Source: a bacterium
Lineage (GTDB): Bacteria > UBP7 > UBA6624
Direction: 5' to 3'
DNA length: 30,245 nt
Assembly (NCBI GenBank): GCA_002716355.1
Contig: PBAU01000006.1
Location: forward strand, 1 to 30,245
This document shows, piece after piece, positions 1 through 8,036 of the stretch. The position numbers and the translations under genes are program-made. Within the stretch, counting starts at the first letter, position 1. Each line of letters opens with the position of its first letter. A model generated the notes under the pieces. That model was not told the origin of the DNA. It saw only the letters and a list, made by a program, of their open reading frames with translations, and did not search any database.

Positions 1-90
1 AAGCCAAGGCTGAAAAACCAAAGGAAGAAGCCAAGGCTGAAAAACCAAAGGAAGAAGCCAAGGCTGAAAAACCAAAGGAAGAAGCCAAGA
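1..90 (+). repeat. 27-bp in-frame tandem repeat in the rpsF tail
   Basis: Three base-identical 27-bp units lie at 3-29, 30-56 and 57-83, with a partial unit to about 90. Each encodes AKAEKPKEE. The array probably continues upstream, because the window opens inside it. Identity at every base, including third codon positions, indicates recent expansion or homogenisation by slippage or recombination. Confidence 0.9.
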
Positions 91-113
91 AAACTGGCTC
101 TAAGGAGAAATAA
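1..113 (+). CDS. rpsF: 30S ribosomal protein S6, C-terminal tail only (partial)
   Basis: Only the last 37 codons are inside the window, in the frame starting at position 3 and ending with TAA at 111-113. They encode three identical copies of the nonapeptide AKAEKPKEE followed by a short Lys-rich end. No S6 fold is visible. The identification rests on position: rpsF-rpsR-rplI is a conserved ribosomal operon order, and S6 proteins of many bacteria carry low-complexity Ala/Glu/Lys tails. S6 pairs with S18 in the platform of the small ribosomal subunit, and S18 is encoded next. Another Lys/Glu-rich protein upstream of rpsR cannot be excluded from this fragment. Confidence 0.7.
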   Translation, partial: AKAEKPKEEAKAEKPKEEAKAEKPKEEAKKTGSKEK

Positions 114-115
114 AG

Positions 116-424
116 ATGCCTAGAATTACACATCCTTTAAGAGAGTTAAAAAAGAAAAAAGAAAGAGAAAAAAAGAAATCATTAAGATCTTTTAGAAAAA
201 AAAGTTATTTCAAACTGAATGAATCCTTGGATTACAAAAATTTAGCAACTTTAAAACCATTTCTTAATCAAAAATGGTCCATCAAGCCAAGAAAGCAGAC
301 GAGATTGTCAAGAAGAGATCATGCTCTTGTTGTAAAAACTATCAAACGTGCTCGTGAAATGGCTATATTGCCCTATTATCAACATCATGATGAGTATGGA
401 TTAAATGTGGGGTACAGAAGATGA
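116..424 (+). CDS. rpsR: 30S ribosomal protein S18
   Basis: This is a small-subunit platform protein that binds next to S6. The S18 core is clear from about residue 38: LDYKNLATLKPFL, then Lys/Arg-rich segments and IKRAREMAILPYY, matching the family signature. At 102 residues it is longer than the usual ~75, because of a very basic N-terminal extension of roughly 25-30 residues with runs of Lys, plus a short C-terminal tail. The ATG at 116 has a good ribosome binding site (AAGGAG at 102-107), so the extension appears real. Its last codons overlap rplI by ATGA. The Cys often found near the start of the S18 core is absent. Confidence 0.95.
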   Translation: MPRITHPLRELKKKKEREKKKSLRSFRKKSYFKLNESLDYKNLATLKPFLNQKWSIKPRKQTRLSRRDHALVVKTIKRAREMAILPYYQHHDEYGLNVGYRR

Positions 425-873
425 AGGTCATATTGCTTGAATCAGTTACAGGTGTAGGAGAAACTGGAGAGTTGAAAAATGTCTCTGATGGCTTTGCTCT
501 CAATTACCTATTTCCAAAAAACCTAGCAACAAGAGCAACAAGCGAAAAAGTTGCAGAATTGAAGACACTAGCTGAAAAATTGCTAAAAACACAAGAAGAA
601 AAGAAAAAAGCCATAAAGGATATTTACGCAAAGGCAAAAAAGGTTAAAACTATCAAAATAATGGCAAAATCTGGACCAAAAGGTAAACTTTTCGGATCAA
701 TCAACAAAAAAACAATTTGCAAATCTGTCTTAGAGTCAAAAAAAATAGATATTCCAAAAGATTACATATCTATGAAAGAGGAAATCAAAAATCTTGGAAA
801 ATACAAAATTGAAATCAACGTACCAGATCAAGAAAGTTTTGAAATATCGGTAGAGATCATTGAGCAAGGATAG
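421..873 (+). CDS. rplI: 50S ribosomal protein L9
   Basis: L9 binds 23S rRNA at the base of the L1 stalk and helps keep reading frame. At 150 residues it has the family length. The N-terminal domain begins MKVILLESVTGVGETGELKNV and contains YLFPKNLA, followed by the long Lys/Glu/Ala helix that links the two lobes. The C-terminal rRNA-binding lobe carries SGPKGKLFGSI. Its ATG overlaps the rpsR stop codon (ATGA, 421-424) and its 3' end overlaps dnaB by 14 nt, so it sits in a tightly coupled operon. Confidence 0.97.
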   Translation: MKVILLESVTGVGETGELKNVSDGFALNYLFPKNLATRATSEKVAELKTLAEKLLKTQEEKKKAIKDIYAKAKKVKTIKIMAKSGPKGKLFGSINKKTICKSVLESKKIDIPKDYISMKEEIKNLGKYKIEINVPDQESFEISVEIIEQG

Positions 874-2455
874 CAAAAAATCAATCCTCTATGATGAATT
901 AGCTGAAAAATACATTCTTGCAACTTACATATCTGGAAAAAGAATTCTTGTAGAAGATGTTGGTTTAATACCGAAACCTGAATGGTTTTTTGAATACTCT
1001 CATCAAGAAGTATTCAAATCTATAGAAGCGCTTGAGTCAGAAGGCTTTGAAATTGACCTGCTTTCATTAACAAAAAAATTAAGAGAAGAAAAAAAGTTAG
1101 AAAAAATTGGTGGAGAAAGCTACCTTTTGCAAATATTGGAAGAAACACCAATACAAAGCCGTGTAGAGCATGGAATTAAAACTTTAAGAGATCTTTACCT
1201 GAGAAGACAAGTTGCAAACATAGCAAAAGAGACAGTTCAAGAAGCACATGATGAAAGCAAAAATATAGCTGATCTATTTAACAGTTTTGAAGAAAGAATT
1301 ACAAACAATGAAACAATTAAATTTCCAACCAGTATATCTCTTCTGAGAAACGATCTCGATGATTTTATTAGAAGTGTTCACAACCCTAAAGAAGAAGAAG
1401 AAATTTTATGTGACTATAGTAAATTAAATGAAATCCTGGGTGGTTTAAGGCGAAATAATTTAATAATACTCGCTTCAAGGCCTGGTGAAGGAAAAACAAC
1501 ACTTGCATTAAATATTGCTTTTCAAGTTGCATTTAAATCAATGCTTCCTGTTGCATTCTTTTCATTGGAAATGGATAAAAAACAACTTTTAACTAGGATT
1601 TTGGCTAGCGAAGGAACAAAAAGAGGGCTTGACCCACGATTCAAAATTGAATTTCCAGAAATATACGAATCAGAAGAAACAGTTCGAAAAGCCTATATGG
1701 TTCATAGCGCAGGCACTTTAACACTAGATGCAATAGAACAAGCACAAAAAAAATTCAAAAATAAACAAAAAATATTCAATAATGCTAAATCAATAGAACA
1801 AGAACAAATACGAATAGGTACTCTTCTCTCAACAAACAGATTTAGCGATAGAGAGCATCAGTTACATATTTCAGATAGTCCAAACTTAACAGTCGGTGAC
1901 ATCAAAATACAATGCAAAAGACTAGCAAGAGAAAAAGGGAAGCTTGGCCTTGTTGTTATAGATTACCTACAGCTTTTGGGAAGCGGACAGAAATATGTCA
2001 ATAGATATGATGAGATAACTTCTATTTCAAGATCTTTGAAAATACTAGCTAAAGATTTAGATTGTCCCGTAATAGCGATCTCTCAACTATCAAGAGGTAT
2101 TGACTCTAGAGAAAAAGGAACAATAACAGTTAGTGGAAAGTCTTTTGATGTTGATCCTAGGCCTAGGTTATCGGACTTAAGAGAATCAGGATCAATTGAG
2201 CAAGATGCAGATAGTGTTATTTTCATATATGACCAATACAGAAAAAGACAAATGGGAGATGACAATATGACAAAATCTGAAATCATAGAAAAAAGACATA
2301 ACTTAGAAAAAGGTTTTGCTCCCGTTTCACTCATGGTTGAAAAGAACAGACACGGCAGAACTGGAAAAATAGATATGGTATTTTTAAAAGCATCACAATT
2401 CATGCAAGAACAGGAATGGTCAAAAAAAACAGGAGAAACGCAACACAATATATGA
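860..2455 (+). CDS. dnaB: Replicative DNA helicase DnaB, with large insertions
   Basis: This is the hexameric 5'-3' fork helicase. The N-terminal DnaB_N domain covers about residues 8-115 and the RecA-like ATPase domain about 185-515. Visible motifs are Walker A SRPGEGKTT (206-214), SLEM (235-238), Walker B IDYLQLL (367-373), and SDLRESGSIEQDAD (438-451). The length is 531 residues against 471 in E. coli. SLEM and IDYLQL are separated by 128 residues rather than the 78 I count in E. coli, so about 50-60 residues are inserted near 252-315. A second insert of about 14 residues lies near 418-432, and the region after FIY (455-457) is also longer. The start is TTG: an in-frame TAG lies three codons upstream and no ATG is suitable. 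It overlaps rplI by 14 nt and purD by ATGA. Confidence 0.95.
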   Translation: MSKDSKKSILYDELAEKYILATYISGKRILVEDVGLIPKPEWFFEYSHQEVFKSIEALESEGFEIDLLSLTKKLREEKKLEKIGGESYLLQILEETPIQSRVEHGIKTLRDLYLRRQVANIAKETVQEAHDESKNIADLFNSFEERITNNETIKFPTSISLLRNDLDDFIRSVHNPKEEEEILCDYSKLNEILGGLRRNNLIILASRPGEGKTTLALNIAFQVAFKSMLPVAFFSLEMDKKQLLTRILASEGTKRGLDPRFKIEFPEIYESEETVRKAYMVHSAGTLTLDAIEQAQKKFKNKQKIFNNAKSIEQEQIRIGTLLSTNRFSDREHQLHISDSPNLTVGDIKIQCKRLAREKGKLGLVVIDYLQLLGSGQKYVNRYDEITSISRSLKILAKDLDCPVIAISQLSRGIDSREKGTITVSGKSFDVDPRPRLSDLRESGSIEQDADSVIFIYDQYRKRQMGDDNMTKSEIIEKRHNLEKGFAPVSLMVEKNRHGRTGKIDMVFLKASQFMQEQEWSKKTGETQHNI

Positions 2456-3696
2456 AAATAGGTGTTATAGGAAGTGGAGGTAGAGAACATACCTTAGCTT
2501 GGGCTTTTGAACTATTTGGTCACGAAGTTTTAGTATCACCCGGAAATGGTGGAACATCCCATTTAAACCAATTTGATTTAAATGTGGGGCATAACTCTTT
2601 TGACTTAGTGGTTATAGGCCCTGAACAACCATTAGCTGATGGGCTTGCAGACACAATAAGATCTAAAGGCATTCCTGTATTTGGGCCAAACAAAAATGGA
2701 GCCTTACTTGAAGGTAGTAAATCTTTTGCAAGAGATTTCTGCAAAAAACATAAAGTTGCATCGCCGGAAAACATAACCTTTTCTAGGTTAGATGAAGCTT
2801 TGAAACATATTGAAAAAACAAATGGTCCTTGGTTCATAAAAGCTGACGGTCTAGCAGGCGGAAAAGGTGCTTTTCCGGCAGAAAACAAAAAAACTGCAAA
2901 AGAAATACTATTAAACCTCATGGAGAAAAAAGCGCTTGGGAAGGCAGGCAATATTGTAGTTATTGAAGAATGGATGATTGGTCCAGAATTATCTGTTCAT
3001 GTTTTAGTTAATGGAAACTCAAGTCCAAAAATTCTTCATTTTTCAAGAGATCACAAAAGACGTTTTGACCATGACAAAGGTCCGAACACAGGCGGAATGG
3101 GCGCTTACTCTCCGGTTGAAGACATGAATAATCCAAAAAGTGAATCCCTTTTAAAACTCATCGATCCACTTGTCAAAAATTCCATTAATGGCCTTGAAAA
3201 AGACAATATAGATTATCGTGGTGTTCTTTATCTAGGAATGATGTTGACAAAAAACGGGCCAAAACTTTTGGAATACAACGTTAGATTTGGAGATCCCGAA
3301 ACACAGGTTTTAATACCCCTTATGAATGGGGACCCTGCTGAACATTTTTTAAAAATTGCAAAAAATGAAAAAATCAAACAAAATGTTAAAAGTATCGACA
3401 AAGCTGCATTGACTGTTGTTTTAGCAGATAATGGATATCCAGAAAAAACAACTAAAAATATCGAGCTTATCGATCCAGGAATGCCTAAAAATCCCGAACC
3501 GGGCAATGCTTTGGTTTTTCACGCAGGAACAAAAAAACAAAAGGGCAAACTGTTTTCAAATGGTGGCAGAATATTCAATGTAACTGGCATAGGCAAAAAT
3601 TTAAACCAAGCTAAAAGCATTGCTTATGCGGAAATAAACAGGATAAAAGTTGAGGGAACCTCTTTCAGAAACGATATCGCAGTAAACATAAAATGA
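2452..3696 (+). CDS. purD: Phosphoribosylamine-glycine ligase (GARS)
   Basis: PurD catalyses ATP-dependent joining of 5-phosphoribosylamine and glycine, step two of purine synthesis. The N-terminal domain opens MKIGVIGSGGREHTLAWAF. The ATP-grasp domain follows, with FIKADGLAGGKGA, VVIEEWMIGPELSV, a glycine-rich NTGGMGAYSP loop and the metal-binding segment LEYNVRFGDPETQ. I place the start at ATG 2452 although the frame is open from an ATG at 2416: 2452 gives the family N-terminus, overlaps the dnaB stop as ATGA, and has AGGAG at 2431-2435. The resulting 414 residues are slightly below the ~429 of E. coli. No purH is adjacent; the gene is embedded between replication genes. Confidence 0.95.
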   Translation: MKIGVIGSGGREHTLAWAFELFGHEVLVSPGNGGTSHLNQFDLNVGHNSFDLVVIGPEQPLADGLADTIRSKGIPVFGPNKNGALLEGSKSFARDFCKKHKVASPENITFSRLDEALKHIEKTNGPWFIKADGLAGGKGAFPAENKKTAKEILLNLMEKKALGKAGNIVVIEEWMIGPELSVHVLVNGNSSPKILHFSRDHKRRFDHDKGPNTGGMGAYSPVEDMNNPKSESLLKLIDPLVKNSINGLEKDNIDYRGVLYLGMMLTKNGPKLLEYNVRFGDPETQVLIPLMNGDPAEHFLKIAKNEKIKQNVKSIDKAALTVVLADNGYPEKTTKNIELIDPGMPKNPEPGNALVFHAGTKKQKGKLFSNGGRIFNVTGIGKNLNQAKSIAYAEINRIKVEGTSFRNDIAVNIK

Positions 3697-4673
3697 TATA
3701 CATAATTCTGGGCAACCATTGGTTGATTAATAAAAAAAAACAAAAGCTTAGAGCATCAAATAATATTAAAAATACTGATTTAAAAAATTTTAAAGCTGAA
3801 GATATAATTCAAGATTCATTTTCATCATTAACAACATTGTTGAATCAATCATCAATGTTTGGTCCAGGAGCCTGGGTTGAAACAACAAATTTAACAAAAA
3901 TAATTAACGCTTTAGAAAAAAAAAATAACACTAATCTGAGAAACAAATTTAACATCCTTGTAAAAAACAAACCTGAAGGATTCTGGATCATCTCAGAAGA
4001 AAAAGAAAACTATGAAAATAATTCAAACACACGTAAGAAAATAACAAATTTTTTAGAATCAATTCAAGATGAAAATATAAAAATATTCATTGAAGAAATT
4101 CCTAAAAATTTTAAAAATCAACCAGATATGGAGCAATATGCCAAAAATATTTTATCCTCAACAGGATACAAATTCTCAACAAGTATTGCAAGAAAAATAA
4201 TTAACCAATCAGGAAATGAAATATCATCAATAGACCAAAGTATCCAAACTCTAAAAATGCTTGCCTATGAAACAAAACACATAAAAGATGAAATGGTCAA
4301 ATTTCTTCCCAAGAATAACCGATCAACAGTTTTTAAAATTATAGATTTAATAATAGATAAAAAAATCCTAGAATCAAAAAATTTAATTATGGACTTAAAA
4401 AAGTCAGGTGAAGAACCTTTTGCTATTTTGAATTGGATGACCCAGGAATGGAAAAGATTAGCAATGGCAAAAAATGGAAACAATGATTTTCTGAAGAAAG
4501 ATCTTGGCCCGACAATGGCTTGGAAATCAAAAATGCTAGTTGCAAGAGCTGAAAAGATATCCGAAAAAAAAATAATACATGGATTTCAAATTTTAACAAA
4601 AGCTGACCTTGATTTAAAGACTTCAGATGTTAATCCCTGGATGATAATTGATTCTTTAATCTACAATTTGTAA
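3693..4673 (+). CDS. holA: DNA polymerase III delta subunit
   Basis: This is the clamp-loader delta subunit, which opens the beta sliding clamp. The 326-residue length fits. The sequence is strongly diverged and Lys/Asn-rich, but the C-terminal collar region is recognisable: KSGEEPFAILNWMTQEWKRL, and later ILTKADLDLKTSDVNPW, correspond to the usual GEEP...L...RRL and AD..LK segments. Early residues IYIILGNHWLI fit the family's first strand and the place where a degenerate nucleotide-binding region begins. It overlaps purD by ATGA and ends 1 nt before asnS, implying co-translation. A position between purD and asnS differs from E. coli, where holA follows lptE. Confidence 0.83.
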   Translation: MIYIILGNHWLINKKKQKLRASNNIKNTDLKNFKAEDIIQDSFSSLTTLLNQSSMFGPGAWVETTNLTKIINALEKKNNTNLRNKFNILVKNKPEGFWIISEEKENYENNSNTRKKITNFLESIQDENIKIFIEEIPKNFKNQPDMEQYAKNILSSTGYKFSTSIARKIINQSGNEISSIDQSIQTLKMLAYETKHIKDEMVKFLPKNNRSTVFKIIDLIIDKKILESKNLIMDLKKSGEEPFAILNWMTQEWKRLAMAKNGNNDFLKKDLGPTMAWKSKMLVARAEKISEKKIIHGFQILTKADLDLKTSDVNPWMIIDSLIYNL

Positions 4674-4674
4674 C

Positions 4675-5961
4675 ATGATGCCGACAATCAAAAATCTAAA
4701 AGTAATGAAAGATGGGGAAAATGTATCTTTGATTTTATGGGTTCAAACTATAAGAAATATGGGGAAAATATCTTTTATATCCGCTAGAGACGGAACAGGT
4801 GAAGTGCAAGTTGTTGTAAAAAAATCAACAAAAGGTTTTGAATTTGTAGATGATCTGTCAATTGAATCTGCAATAATGGTTAAAGCCTTAATCAAAAAAG
4901 ATGAAAGGTCAAAAAATGGAATTGAACTTCAAGCTCAAGAGTTAACTGTTTTAAACAAAAGCTCAAATGAATACCCAATACAACCAAAAGAACATTCTGC
5001 AGCATTCCTATTAGAGAATAGACATCTTTGGATAAGAACCCCTAAGCAAGCTGCTGTACTTAGGATAAGATCAACGATTGAGGTTGAAGCTCAAAATTGG
5101 TTAGACTCTCAAGGATATTATCGTGTTGACTCTCCAATACTAACTCCGAATGCATGCGAAGGAACAACGACTCTTTTTAATCTTGAATATTTTGAACAAG
5201 AAGCCTATCTCTCTCAAAGCGGACAACTTTACAATGAGGCACATGCATTGGCATTAGGTAAAGTTTATTGCTTTGGTCCCACTTTCAGAGCAGAAAAAAG
5301 CAAAACTAGAAAACACTTAACAGAATTTTGGATGCTTGAACCAGAAGCAGTTGGATTAGATTTAAATGGATTGCTGGAAATTCAGGAAAATCTATTTGTA
5401 TCCTTAGTTAAAAAAGTTCTAGAAAAAAACTCAGACGATCTAGATACCCTCAAAAGAGATACCTCTAAACTAAAAAAAATAAAAGCGCCTTTCCCAAGGA
5501 TCCACTATGTTGAAGCTTTGAAAATTCTTGAAAAACTAAATTTCAAAGTAAAGTTTGGCTCAGACTTTGGATCAGAGCATGAAGAAGCCTTGGCTGAACA
5601 TGTGAACCACCCATTCTTTATAACAAATTTTCCTTCAGCATGTAAAGCTTTTTATATGGCTATAGATCCAGAAGATGAAAGATTAACTCTCTCAGTGGAT
5701 CTTTTAGCTCCAGAGGGTGGAGGGGAAATCACAGGAGGTGCTGTAAGAATAGCTGACCCAGTCTTACTCTTGGAAAAAATAAAAGAAGAAGGATTGGATC
5801 CAAAAGTTTTTTCCTGGTATCATGATTTAAGAAAATATGGAGGAGTTCAAACAGCAGGGTTCGGAATGGGTTTGGAAAGAATGGTTAGATGGGTTACCGG
5901 TATTCACCATGTAAGAGCAACAATACCTTTCCCAAGAACAATAGACAGAATCTCCCCATAA
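4675..5961 (+). CDS. asnS: Asparaginyl-tRNA synthetase (Bacillus/Thermus-like form)
   Basis: This class IIb synthetase charges tRNA-Asn. The N-terminal OB-fold anticodon-binding domain covers about residues 5-105 and contains KISFISARDGTGEVQVVV. The catalytic core follows, with AYLSQSGQLYNEAHALALGK, motif 2 FGPTFRAEKSKTRKHLTEFW, and motif 3 GFGMGLERMVRWVTG near the end IPFPRTIDRISP. Length (428) and end resemble Bacillus AsnRS (430) rather than the 466-residue E. coli enzyme. The SQSGQLY and FRAEKSKTR segments favour AsnRS over AspRS. There are two consecutive ATGs (4675, 4678) and either could be used. A non-discriminating AspRS is unlikely but only biochemistry would exclude it. Confidence 0.9.
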   Translation: MMPTIKNLKVMKDGENVSLILWVQTIRNMGKISFISARDGTGEVQVVVKKSTKGFEFVDDLSIESAIMVKALIKKDERSKNGIELQAQELTVLNKSSNEYPIQPKEHSAAFLLENRHLWIRTPKQAAVLRIRSTIEVEAQNWLDSQGYYRVDSPILTPNACEGTTTLFNLEYFEQEAYLSQSGQLYNEAHALALGKVYCFGPTFRAEKSKTRKHLTEFWMLEPEAVGLDLNGLLEIQENLFVSLVKKVLEKNSDDLDTLKRDTSKLKKIKAPFPRIHYVEALKILEKLNFKVKFGSDFGSEHEEALAEHVNHPFFITNFPSACKAFYMAIDPEDERLTLSVDLLAPEGGGEITGGAVRIADPVLLLEKIKEEGLDPKVFSWYHDLRKYGGVQTAGFGMGLERMVRWVTGIHHVRATIPFPRTIDRISP

Positions 5962-5964
5962 AAA

Positions 5965-6882
5965 ATGAAACTTGTCAATAAAAAATCAAAAGAAGAACTT
6001 CAGCATGCTCTTTCAAAAGAAAAATTTGCGAGAAAAACATGCTCTTTTTATGTTTACAAAACAATAAAGAAACGTTCAGATTTAAGAGATGAAATTTTTA
6101 GCACATTAAAAAAATTAAACATATTGGGTAGAGTTTATGTTTCAGAAGAAGGGATCAATGCTCAGGTCAGTATACCTGAAAACAATCTAAAAAAATTCGA
6201 AAAAAAAATCAAAAAAAACATCTTTTTCAAAAATGTTAATTTTAATTATGCTGTAGAAGAAGGAGTTTCCTTCTTTAAACTAACCGTAAAGGTGAAACAA
6301 CAAATTGTGGCTTATGGTGTGAAAAAGAACGAATATGACATGAATAAGGTTGGACAACATCTCGAACCAGAAGATTTCCACAAAAAAATTGATGGAGACA
6401 AAACAATAGTAGTGGATGTCAGAAACTATTACGAAAGTGAAATTGGAAAGTTTAAAAATGCATTTTGTCCTGACGTACGAAGATCAAATGAAATACTTCC
6501 TGCCATTAAAGAAAAGTTAAAAGGTAAAGAAGATTACAAAATATTAATGTATTGCACAGGCGGAATAAGATGTGAAAAAGCGAGCTCTTACCTAATTAAA
6601 AATAATTTTAAAAATGTATACCAGCTAAAAAGTGGAATAATTAATTATGCTCATTATGTTAAAAACAACAAAAAAACATCTAAATTTATTGGTAAAAACT
6701 ATGTATTTGATCATCGACTAGGAGAAAGGGTTACTAAAGATGTTTTAAGTAAATGTCACCAATGTGAAGAATCATCAGATGAGCATGCAAATTGTGCAAA
6801 TGACCTATGTCATATGTTATTTATCCAATGTAAAAATTGTCAAAAAAAATATGAAAACTGCTGTTCTAAAGAATGTTTATAG
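5965..6882 (+). CDS. trhO: tRNA uridine-34 hydroxylase (rhodanese family)
   Basis: TrhO (formerly YceA) makes 5-hydroxyuridine at the wobble position of certain tRNAs using O2. The N-terminal ferredoxin-like domain contains GRVYVSEEGINAQVS (55-69). The rhodanese domain carries VVDVRN and the active-site loop CTGGIRCE, with Cys197 as the presumed catalytic residue. The Cys-rich C-terminus (about 264-304) resembles the CHQC...CHMLFIQC...CC pattern of E. coli TrhO. The 305-residue length is a little short of E. coli. It starts 3 nt after the asnS stop, so it closes the + strand operon with another tRNA-related gene. Confidence 0.93.
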   Translation: MKLVNKKSKEELQHALSKEKFARKTCSFYVYKTIKKRSDLRDEIFSTLKKLNILGRVYVSEEGINAQVSIPENNLKKFEKKIKKNIFFKNVNFNYAVEEGVSFFKLTVKVKQQIVAYGVKKNEYDMNKVGQHLEPEDFHKKIDGDKTIVVDVRNYYESEIGKFKNAFCPDVRRSNEILPAIKEKLKGKEDYKILMYCTGGIRCEKASSYLIKNNFKNVYQLKSGIINYAHYVKNNKKTSKFIGKNYVFDHRLGERVTKDVLSKCHQCEESSDEHANCANDLCHMLFIQCKNCQKKYENCCSKECL

Positions 6883-6903
6883 TATCTAAAACTAAATGAA
6901 GAA

Positions 6904-7002
6904 ATGAAAGAAAAAAAGAAAACATCCTTTGTAAGGTATATAAAAAAAAGAAATAAAGGTTTAGTGAAACCAAAACTGAAAGAAATCAAAAAAACACTTT
7001 AA
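6904..7002 (+). CDS. Possible 32-residue Lys-rich small ORF
   Basis: ATG at 6904 opens a 32-codon frame ending with TAA at 7000-7002, 21 nt after trhO. The product would be very basic (many Lys and Arg, few acidic residues) and begins MKEKKKTSFVRYIKKRN. Its stop overlaps the end of the opposite-strand ltaE by a few bases. I do not recognise a family. The region is A-rich, so Lys codons are expected by chance; there is no clear ribosome binding site, and the frame lies over the candidate terminator of ltaE. It is a weak candidate only. Confidence 0.2.
   Translation: MKEKKKTSFVRYIKKRNKGLVKPKLKEIKKTL
6941..6971 (-). terminator. Candidate intrinsic terminator after ltaE
   Basis: On the - strand, GGTTT-CACT-AAACC forms a 5-bp stem with a 4-nt loop (6958-6971), followed immediately by TTTATTTCTTTTTTTT (to about 6942). 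It lies about 30 nt beyond the ltaE stop. The stem is short and AT-rich, so termination may be partial. Confidence 0.45.
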
Positions 7003-8033
7003 GTTATTGTTTTTAAATTCTGAAAAACATCAATAGCTTTTTGCAACCCTGCATTATTGATACCCAAATGCATAACTGCCCTAAGATGCTTATCTGAAGA
7101 AGCTGCTATCAAAACATTATTCTTCTTTAAAAATTCAATAACGACTTCCATTTTTAAATTTAGAAAAGATACATCAATATAAACCATATTTGTCTCTACT
7201 GAGTCTAAACATATGCCATATCCAAAATCAATTAAAGACTTAGCAAGTTTTCTTGCCCTTATATGATCATCCTCCAGCCTTTCTATATTTTTTTCAAGAG
7301 CAAAAATTCCAGCAGCTGCTAAAAAGCCAGTCTGCCTCATTCCACCTCCAAGCATTTTTCTGAACCTATGAGCCTTTTTTATAAAAGAATAACTACCACA
7401 CAACAAACTACCTACAGGACAACCCAAACCTTTAGACAGACAAAAAGACACAGAATCAAAATCCCTTACTATTCTTTTGATGTCAATCCCTGAAGAAATC
7501 GCAGCATTAAAAACACGTGCTCCATCTAAATGAGTTTTTAAATTTTTTCCTACTGCAAGATTGGTAATTGAATCTAAAACATCCAAAGGGTAAACTGTTC
7601 CGCCTCCAGCATTTGCTGTATTTTCAACACATATAAGCTTTGTTTTTGGATAATGCGATAAACCACCAGGTGGCCTTATTGCATTTTTAACCTCTACAGG
7701 ATCCATGATTCCTCTATCACCCTGAACCAACTTTACAGAAACTCCAGCTAAGGAAGCATAGCCGCCACCTTCATACATATAAATATGAGATCCTGATTCT
7801 AAAATAACCTCATCTCCTGCTTGAGTGTGTGTCTGCAGTGCAATCTGGTTAGCCATAGTTCCAGAAGGAACAAACAGAGCAGCATCTTTTCCGAGTATCC
7901 CTGCTGCTTGATCTTGCAATTTCAAAGTTAAATTATCATCACCAAAAACATCATCACCAACTTTTGCACTTGAAATACACTCAAGCATTTCCTTAGTTGG
8001 CTTAGAAACGGTGTCTGATCTTAAATCAATCAA
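6999..8033 (-). CDS. ltaE: Low-specificity L-threonine aldolase
   Basis: This PLP enzyme (fold type I) cleaves L-threonine or allo-threonine to glycine and acetaldehyde. The N-terminus MIDLRSDTVSKPT is diagnostic. Further on come DDVFGDD, FVPSGTMANQIA, a HLDGAR segment (168-173) for cofactor binding, and SFCLSKGLGCPVGS with Lys201 as the expected PLP-binding lysine. The 344-residue length is typical. The start is TTG at 8033, only 3 nt after the ocd-family stop and without an evident ribosome binding site, so translation probably depends on coupling. It is the last gene of the unit headed by the giant lipoprotein. Related beta-hydroxy amino acid aldolases cannot be separated by sequence alone. 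Confidence 0.92.
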   Translation of the reverse strand: MIDLRSDTVSKPTKEMLECISSAKVGDDVFGDDNLTLKLQDQAAGILGKDAALFVPSGTMANQIALQTHTQAGDEVILESGSHIYMYEGGGYASLAGVSVKLVQGDRGIMDPVEVKNAIRPPGGLSHYPKTKLICVENTANAGGGTVYPLDVLDSITNLAVGKNLKTHLDGARVFNAAISSGIDIKRIVRDFDSVSFCLSKGLGCPVGSLLCGSYSFIKKAHRFRKMLGGGMRQTGFLAAAGIFALEKNIERLEDDHIRARKLAKSLIDFGYGICLDSVETNMVYIDVSFLNLKMEVVIEFLKKNNVLIAASSDKHLRAVMHLGINNAGLQKAIDVFQNLKTIT

Positions 8034-8036
8034 AAA

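Noticed and set aside
1610-1810. Possible intein in dnaB
   Set aside because: The insert is only about 50-60 residues, has no Cys/Ser start, no terminal His-Asn and no endonuclease motifs, and is not at a known DnaB intein site such as the Walker A loop.
2416-2451. Upstream ATG of purD at 2416
   Set aside because: It adds 12 residues before the family N-terminus MKIGVIGSGGREH; ATG 2452 fits the usual start and the ATGA overlap with dnaB.
2083-2951. Open frames on the - strand opposite dnaB and purD
   Set aside because: Ser/Phe/Pro-rich shadow translations of conserved genes with clear motifs on the + strand.
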